Source: UBA6623 sp965238125 | Lineage (GTDB): Bacteria > Acidobacteriota > Terriglobia > Bryobacterales > UBA6623 | Reading direction: 5' to 3' | DNA: 64,000 nucleotides | NCBI GenBank assembly: GCA_965238125.1 | Contig: OZ250179.1 | Span: forward strand, 3,658,001-3,722,000 | Shown here: positions 63,426-64,000 of the stretch, piece after piece | Position numbering within the stretch: position 1 is the first letter of the stretch | Layout of the letters: each line of letters starts with the position of its first letter | Program-made: the position numbers and the translations under genes | The notes under the pieces: generated by a model | The model's input: the letters and a program-made list of their open reading frames with translations, nothing else | Databases searched by the model: none | What the model was told of the DNA's origin: nothing

Positions 63426-63652
63426 CGTTGCCCGGGCGAGGATCAACAGTTTTTGGCTCCAAAAAGGTTTCGCAGGGAGCAGTGTCGGCCGGAGCGCCGT
63501 TCAGTCCGCTCAATCAACGTCTGTGAGCGGACGGACGAGCCCTGGCGCCTACCGGCGGAGGTGATGTGCAGGGTTCAGCGCGAAAAGACGTGGTATTCGG
63601 CGCAGCGGGGGTGTATCCTGTGACCGTGCCAGGGCCAAAATGGAAATCCTGG

Positions 63653-64000
63653 CTTAAGGATTGCTCGGCTTTCGTGCATAGATTTTCAGCCTAAGATCAT
63701 GCACCCCGGCCGCCACAAGAAGACGGTTGCGGAAATGAACCCGGGGCGCGGCGGAATCGGACATTCTTTCCTACGCCCCATCCGGGGCTTATCTTGATTG
63801 GATCGGGGACCCCGGGTTTCGCTTCGCTTCACCCGGGGCTACTGTCCCGGCCAGGGGCCGGCGTCGGGGTGAGAATCCGTTCGCTGACACCACCCGCGGT
63901 AGAGAATCTGTCGTCCTTACGTTAGCGCTTATGGGCGTAAGTCCAGGGGCTGACGCCCCCGGTCCAGTATTAACGAATACCACTACAGCTCGAGGTGCTG
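63653..64000. other. Right-edge intergenic region with palindromic repeats
   Basis: No gene. Contains several REP-type hairpins: ACCCCGGGTTTCGCTTCGCT followed by TCACCCGGGGCT near 63810-63840, CGCCCCATCCGGGGC near 63774, and GGGGCTGACGCCCCCGG near 63950. TTACGTTAGCGCTTATGGGC just before the last is a palindrome-rich segment of a dispersed repeat. Confidence 0.5.

Larger units (their letters stand above)
60401..63652 (+). mobile_element. IS1380-family element, copy V (carries a nested IS1182)
   Basis: Ends as in copy III. Without the nested IS1182 and one CTAG it is 1666 bp, identical in length to copies III and IV. The flanks (CTGAT left, CTTAA right) do not form a duplication. Confidence 0.9.

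Overview
This is a GC-rich window that looks like an Acidobacteriota chromosome of the Solibacter/Bryobacter type. The clues are a TIGR03437-type C-terminal domain on a secreted sugar dehydrogenase, a Ser/Thr kinase fused to a TolB-like propeller, PQQ-type propeller proteins, a complete tripartite tricarboxylate (TTT) transporter and many long palindromic intergenic repeats. The lineage is an inference from gene content; there is no rRNA or other marker gene here.

Layout. 1-8.6 kb: a secreted choice-of-anchor-B protein running off the left edge (minus), a secreted beta-propeller protein, the TTT operon (tctC, tctB, tctA), a methyltransferase, and a 3'-end remnant of a second tctA. 8.6-16.2 kb: the kinase/propeller protein, a DinB protein, a hicAB toxin-antitoxin locus with a frameshifted toxin, a small hypothetical gene, an MBL-rhodanese protein and a frameshifted methyltransferase. 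16.4-25 kb: a glycosyltransferase gene split by an IS630, a GH105-like hydrolase, a lipocalin/AttH-like protein, a higBA locus with a perfect operator palindrome, and a membrane-anchored hypothetical. 25.6-41.4 kb: a glucose/sorbosone-dehydrogenase-like protein, a lipoprotein and a membrane protein split by an IS1380, then a PQQ-propeller gene split by a 4.8-kb nested insertion, a Wzy-like remnant and a DegT aminotransferase. 41.4-49 kb: a group II intron sitting inside a 185-bp MITE-like repeat and itself interrupted by an IS1182, a FecR-like gene with a stop, and another IS1380. 49-60 kb: an FtsX-type permease, an FGE-like protein, an IlvD/Edd dehydratase of the YjhG/YagF (xylonate) type, a class III aminotransferase and a GH51 arabinofuranosidase, suggesting pentose and plant-polysaccharide use. 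60-64 kb: an IS1380 carrying a second IS1182, then palindromic repeats.

The dominant signal is mobile-DNA activity: three IS630 copies (1093 bp each), five IS1380-family copies (about 1.66 kb each after removing nested elements), two IS1182 copies (1582 bp each), one group II intron and several non-autonomous repeat families. Because target-site duplications can be read directly, three interrupted genes and the group II intron can be reconstructed to the base. Several genes carry single-base frameshifts or stops, and short 3' or 5' ends of other genes are scattered between repeats, so this is a decaying, IS-expanded segment.
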